9,493 bases of DNA from Competibacteraceae bacterium UBA3908. Its GTDB lineage: Bacteria; Pseudomonadota; Gammaproteobacteria; Competibacterales; Competibacteraceae. Positions within the stretch are counted from its first letter, which is position 1; every line of letters begins with the position of its first letter. A model generated the notes under the pieces. It had not been told where the DNA came from. It did no database searches and saw only the letters and a program-made list of their open reading frames with translations. A program made the position numbers and the translations under genes. The stretch lies in NCBI GenBank assembly GCA_002391525.1, contig DGFE01000006.1:1-9493 (forward strand). The letters are read 5' to 3'. Positions 6,455-9,493 of the stretch are shown here, piece after piece.

Positions 6455-6787
6455 ATGACGTACCGACATTTACAAAAACGACTGCGTGAAACGCGCAGGC
6501 TGGAAAATACGATGACATTGGCCAGCCAGATCTGGCTGGCGGGACTCGGCGCCCTGGCCCGCGCCCAACAGGAAGGCCGCGCTTTCTTCGACGATCTGGT
6601 GCAGTGCGGCGAGCTGATGGAGGCCGTCGAGGACGACGGTTTGCGGGAACTCAAGCAGCTGGCACGACGAGTTCTCGCCAGTTCCAACCCGGACCGGACG
6701 GATGCGCCCACGCCGGAAGACATTCGGAACCTGGCGGAAGCGATCCAGAATTTCGATCTGCATTTGCCCGAGCTGGAATCGCGTTAA
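6455..6787 (+). CDS. Phasin family PHA granule-associated protein
   Basis: Phasins coat intracellular polyhydroxyalkanoate granules and affect granule size and number. This 110-residue product shows the hallmark of the PhaF/PhaI-type family, QIWLAGLGALARAQQEG at residues 25-41, followed by FFDDLVQCGE (44-53). The rest is short, charged and probably helical. There is no Lys/Ala-rich DNA-binding tail like that of PhaF, so it is closer to the short PhaI type, and slightly shorter than PhaI. The ATG at 6455 is supported by aggag (6441-6445) nine bases upstream; a later ATG at codon 20 is possible but has no such site. It appears to be a single-gene unit that converges on the YbbP-type permease gene. 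No PHA synthase is in the window, so the granule role rests on family membership. Confidence 0.8.
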   Translation: MTYRHLQKRLRETRRLENTMTLASQIWLAGLGALARAQQEGRAFFDDLVQCGELMEAVEDDGLRELKQLARRVLASSNPDRTDAPTPEDIRNLAEAIQNFDLHLPELESR

Positions 6788-6800
6788 GCCGGCTGGTTTC

Positions 6801-6824
6801 GCCGCCCGTTCGCGACGGGGCGGC
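6801..6824. terminator. GC-rich hairpin between convergent genes
   Basis: GCCGCCCGT (6801-6809) and ACGGGGCGGC (6815-6824) form a nine-pair stem with a single bulged G and a TCGCG loop. The hairpin lies in the 68-base gap between the phasin stop and the opposing permease stop, so it could end either transcript. Neither strand has a T-run directly after it, so it is not a classic intrinsic terminator. Confidence 0.4.
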
Positions 6825-6855
6825 TCACGCCGTCCGCATCGCAACAGGTTTTCTT

Positions 6856-9396
6856 CTACAGTTCCCGCAGCGCCCGCCAGGGCGGCTGGCTCAGCGCCGA
6901 GCGCGCGCCGAGCAGCCCGGCCAGCCCCACGCCCAGCACGCCCGCGCCGCCGCCCAGCAGCCAGATCCACGGGTTCCACCGATACGGAAACTCGAACACC
7001 TGGGTGGCGAGCACGAAACTCAGCACCGTCGCGGCGGCGGCGGCCAGCACGCCCGCCAACAGGCCCAGGGTGGCGAACTCCGCCAGCAGGCTTTCCCGCA
7101 CCACCGCCCGCCGCGCGCCCAGCGTGCGCAAGACGGCGCTCTCGAATCGCCGCTCGTCCTGAGTGGCTTGAATCGCGGCGTACAACACCACCAGCCCCGC
7201 CGCCAGCGTGAACAGGAACACGTATTCGACGGCGGCGATCACCCGGTCCATGATCTCGCGAACCTTGTTCATCAGCGCCTCGACATCCAGCACCGTCACC
7301 GACGGGTACTGGCGCACCAGTTCCGCCAGCAGCGGTTTTTGCCCGGACGGCAGATGGAAGCTGGTGATCCAGGTCGCCGGATAGGCGTCCAGCACGCCGG
7401 ACGGAAACACCACGAAGAAATTGACCCGGAACGAATCCCACTCCACGCCGCGCAGACTGGTCACCCTGGCTTCCAGGTCCTGCCCGGCGATCTGAAAGCG
7501 CAGGGTATCGTGCAAGGCGATACCGAGTTCCCGCGCCAACCCCTCCTCCACCGAGGCCACGCCCTGGCCGCGATCCCCGGCGTTCCACCAGCGACCGGTC
7601 AGGATGCGGTTGTCCTCCTGCAAGCGGTCGCTCCAGGACAGGTTGAATTCCCGCTCCACCAGCCGCTTGGCGCGCGGATTCTCGTAATCGTCGGGTCCCA
7701 CCGTGCGATTGTCGATGGCGATCAAACGCCCGCGCACCATCGGGAACAGTTCGACGCTGCTCAAGCCGCGTCCGCGCAGAAATTCCCGGACTCCCGTCAC
7801 TTCGCCAGGCTGGATATTGATCAGAAAATGATTGGGGGCGTCGGCCGGCAGACTGGCCCGCCAACTGGTCAGCAGATCGGTGCGCACCAGGGTCAGCATC
7901 AGCAGCGCCATCAACCCCAGGCCCAGCGCCACCACCTGCACCGCGCTGCCGGGACCGCGCCGGGCGATGTTGGCCAGTCCGAACCGCCAGGCCACGCCGA
8001 CCTGGCCGCGCAACAGGTTGAGCGACCTGACCAGGCCCAAGGCCGCCAGCGACAGGACGATGATCGTCCCCGCCACCCCGGCGCAGACATACAGCGCCAG
8101 CCGCCATTCGCCGGCCTGCCAGATCAGCAGCGCGGCGGTCGCCGCCACGGCGGGACCGTACAAGGCCAACAGACGTGGATCGACCGGACCGAGATCGCGC
8201 CGCAACACCCGCAACGGTGGCACTTCCCGCAAGCGCAACAGCGGCGGCAGACCGAAACCGAGCAGGGTGATGAAACCGGTCGCCAGCGCCGGCAAGACGG
8301 CTTGCCAGGACGGCGGCGGCAGTTCGGTGCGGCTGATCAGTTGCCCGAGTACACCGCTCAGGCCGTATTGGGCCAGGTAGCCGACCGCCAGGCCGGCCAC
8401 GCCGGCCAGCACCGCCAACGCCAGCAGTTCCAGCACGAACAGCCGCACGATCAGCGGTTGGGTAGCGCCGACACAGCGCAGAATGGCGACGCTGTCCCAA
8501 TGCCGGGCGGCGAAGCGGCGAGCGGCGATGGCCACGCCGACTCCGGCCAGGATCACGCTGACCAGCGCCGCCAGGTGCAGAAACCGCTGCGCCCGCTCCA
8601 GGGCCAGCCGCAGTTCGGCGCGAGCCTCGCGCACGCCTTGCAGCTTCTCGCCGGCCGCCAGCCGGGTTTGCGCCCAGGTCTTGAACGCTTCGAGCGCCGC
8701 CGGTTCGCCGGCCAGCAGCAGGCGGTGCTCGACCCGGCTGCCACGCTGTACCAGCCCGGTTGCGGGAATGTCTTGCAGGTTCAGCAACAGGCGCGGGGCG
8801 ATGCTGAACAGATCGCCGGCCCGATCCGGTTCGTAGGCCAGGACCTGCTCGATCTGGAACCGGCGGGCGCCCAAATCCACGCTGTCGCCCACGTGCAGGT
8901 CGAGCGTTTGCAGCAACCGTTCGTCCAGCCAAACCTGACCCGGACCGGGGATGACGGCGACGGTGCGGGGCGGCGCGAACGGTTGGTCGCTGACCTGAAG
9001 GGCACCGCGCAGCGGATAGCCGGGGCCGACCGCCTTGACCTCGGTCAACTGGGTGACATCGCCGGCGACGACCACGCTGCGGAAATTCAGGGTTTCGGCG
9101 GTCAGCAATCCCTGTTGTCGCGCCGCTTCCGCCAGCGACGGCTGAATTGGATTTGGCGCGACCACGACCAGATCGGCGCCCAGCAGTTCGCTGGCCTTGC
9201 GCTCCATGGCCTGCTGGATGCGGTCGGTGAAAAAGCCGACGGCGGCGACGCTGGCGACGGCGATCAGCAGCGCGACCGCCAATACCCGCAATTCGCCGGC
9301 TTGCCAGTCGCGGCGCAGCGCACGCAGAGCCATGCGGGTCAGTGCGAGCCACTCGTGAACGGGCGCCTTGGCTGAAGACAGGATTTTAGCTGACAT
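6856..9396 (-). CDS. ybbP: FtsX/YbbP-type ABC transporter permease
   Basis: This is the membrane subunit of a YbbAP-type ABC system, in the same broad class as LolCE, MacB and FtsX. These systems usually act on envelope substrates instead of importing small solutes; the substrate here cannot be read from sequence. From the ATG at 9396 it has 846 residues and about ten membrane segments. One is near 36-56, then four between about 274 and 425, two between about 432 and 505, and three near 725-744, 769-797 and 810-833. Large soluble regions lie between the first and second, and between the seventh and eighth. This matches E. coli YbbP (about 804 residues). A longer frame opens at 9444, but those codons overlap the end of ybbA. 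The ATG at 9396 follows the ybbA stop by four bases and has ggaagg about 11 bases upstream, so I prefer it. Confidence 0.88.
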   Translation of the reverse strand: MSAKILSSAKAPVHEWLALTRMALRALRRDWQAGELRVLAVALLIAVASVAAVGFFTDRIQQAMERKASELLGADLVVVAPNPIQPSLAEAARQQGLLTAETLNFRSVVVAGDVTQLTEVKAVGPGYPLRGALQVSDQPFAPPRTVAVIPGPGQVWLDERLLQTLDLHVGDSVDLGARRFQIEQVLAYEPDRAGDLFSIAPRLLLNLQDIPATGLVQRGSRVEHRLLLAGEPAALEAFKTWAQTRLAAGEKLQGVREARAELRLALERAQRFLHLAALVSVILAGVGVAIAARRFAARHWDSVAILRCVGATQPLIVRLFVLELLALAVLAGVAGLAVGYLAQYGLSGVLGQLISRTELPPPSWQAVLPALATGFITLLGFGLPPLLRLREVPPLRVLRRDLGPVDPRLLALYGPAVAATAALLIWQAGEWRLALYVCAGVAGTIIVLSLAALGLVRSLNLLRGQVGVAWRFGLANIARRGPGSAVQVVALGLGLMALLMLTLVRTDLLTSWRASLPADAPNHFLINIQPGEVTGVREFLRGRGLSSVELFPMVRGRLIAIDNRTVGPDDYENPRAKRLVEREFNLSWSDRLQEDNRILTGRWWNAGDRGQGVASVEEGLARELGIALHDTLRFQIAGQDLEARVTSLRGVEWDSFRVNFFVVFPSGVLDAYPATWITSFHLPSGQKPLLAELVRQYPSVTVLDVEALMNKVREIMDRVIAAVEYVFLFTLAAGLVVLYAAIQATQDERRFESAVLRTLGARRAVVRESLLAEFATLGLLAGVLAAAAATVLSFVLATQVFEFPYRWNPWIWLLGGGAGVLGVGLAGLLGARSALSQPPWRALREL

Positions 9397-9400
9397 GATG

Positions 9401-9493
9401 CTATCGACCTTCCACCTTGTGCCTTTCGCCTTGCAGCCGGCCATCGTCCAGTTCCAGAATCCGGTCGCAATACGCCGCCAGTTCCGGGTCGTG
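9401..9493 (-). CDS. ybbA: ABC transporter ATP-binding protein YbbA, 3' end only
   Basis: Reading the minus strand from the last base gives 30 codons and a TAG stop at 9401-9403. The product begins HDPELAAYCDRILELDDG and continues RLQGERHKVEGR. The opening His-Asp fits the H-loop of an ABC ATPase, and CDRILELDDGRL is the usual segment just after it, near the end of LolD/YbbA-type ATPases. The gene runs off the right edge, so the Walker motifs are not visible. Its stop is four bases before the permease start, and the two would be cotranscribed as ybbA-ybbP. In E. coli the esterase gene tesA lies divergently upstream of ybbA; whether that holds here is outside the window. Confidence 0.85.
   Translation of the reverse strand, partial: HDPELAAYCDRILELDDGRLQGERHKVEGR

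Noticed and set aside
6470..9352. A 960-codon open frame on the minus strand, in another frame from the permease gene.
   Set aside because: Its product is rich in Arg, Gly and Ala without membrane segments or known motifs. The overlapping 846-codon frame has ten membrane segments and follows the ybbA stop by four bases. Long shadow frames are common in GC-rich genes.
6604..9375. A 923-codon open frame on the plus strand opposite the permease gene.
   Set aside because: The translation is full of Gln, His and Arg with no domain-like pattern, and it starts inside the phasin gene. This is the typical antisense shadow of a Leu- and Ala-rich membrane protein.
9397..9444. A 16-codon N-terminal extension of the permease.
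   Set aside because: These codons overlap the end of ybbA in another frame and add charged residues atypical of the family. The ATG at 9396 has better spacing and a ribosome site.

Overview
The window looks like chromosomal DNA from a GC-rich gammaproteobacterium. DksA, ZnuA, ZnuC, Zur, TsaE and the YbbAP pair all read like gammaproteobacterial proteins. A phasin-family gene suggests that the organism stores polyhydroxyalkanoate (PHA), as Competibacter-like wastewater bacteria do, but the lineage is a guess. The first 13 bases match the end of the Tn5/Nextera mosaic end with one mismatch, so position 1 is probably the raw end of a metagenomic or draft-genome contig.

Layout. (1) Positions 3-1655, plus strand: the C-terminal three quarters of Nnr (YjeF, repair of NAD(P)HX), then tsaE (tRNA t6A synthesis). 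(2) Positions 1657-2838, minus strand: a Uma2-family predicted nuclease (1657-2244), facing tsaE with a one-base gap, and dksA (2422-2838). (3) Positions 3008-6092: a complete zinc-uptake locus. znuA is on the minus strand and is divergent from zur-znuC-znuB on the plus strand. The 80-base space between them holds two Zur-box-like palindromes. (4) Positions 6093-6454: a gene-free, somewhat AT-richer spacer, followed by a small phasin gene (6455-6787). (5) Positions 6856-9493, minus strand: a large FtsX/YbbP-type ABC permease, preceded by the last 30 codons of its ATPase partner YbbA, which runs off the window.

How the genes work together. ZnuA (periplasmic zinc binding), ZnuB (membrane channel) and ZnuC (ATPase) form one high-affinity zinc importer. 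Zur is the zinc-sensing repressor of that importer, and it appears to control its own operon as well as znuA through the shared operator. YbbA and YbbP form a second ABC system of the FtsX-like class. The other genes (nnr, tsaE, dksA, phasin) are housekeeping or storage genes with separate roles.

I found no CRISPR array, tRNA, rRNA, insertion sequence or clear novel multi-gene system. The points most worth a second look are the paired operator, the Uma2 gene in an otherwise conserved neighbourhood, and the adapter-like start.
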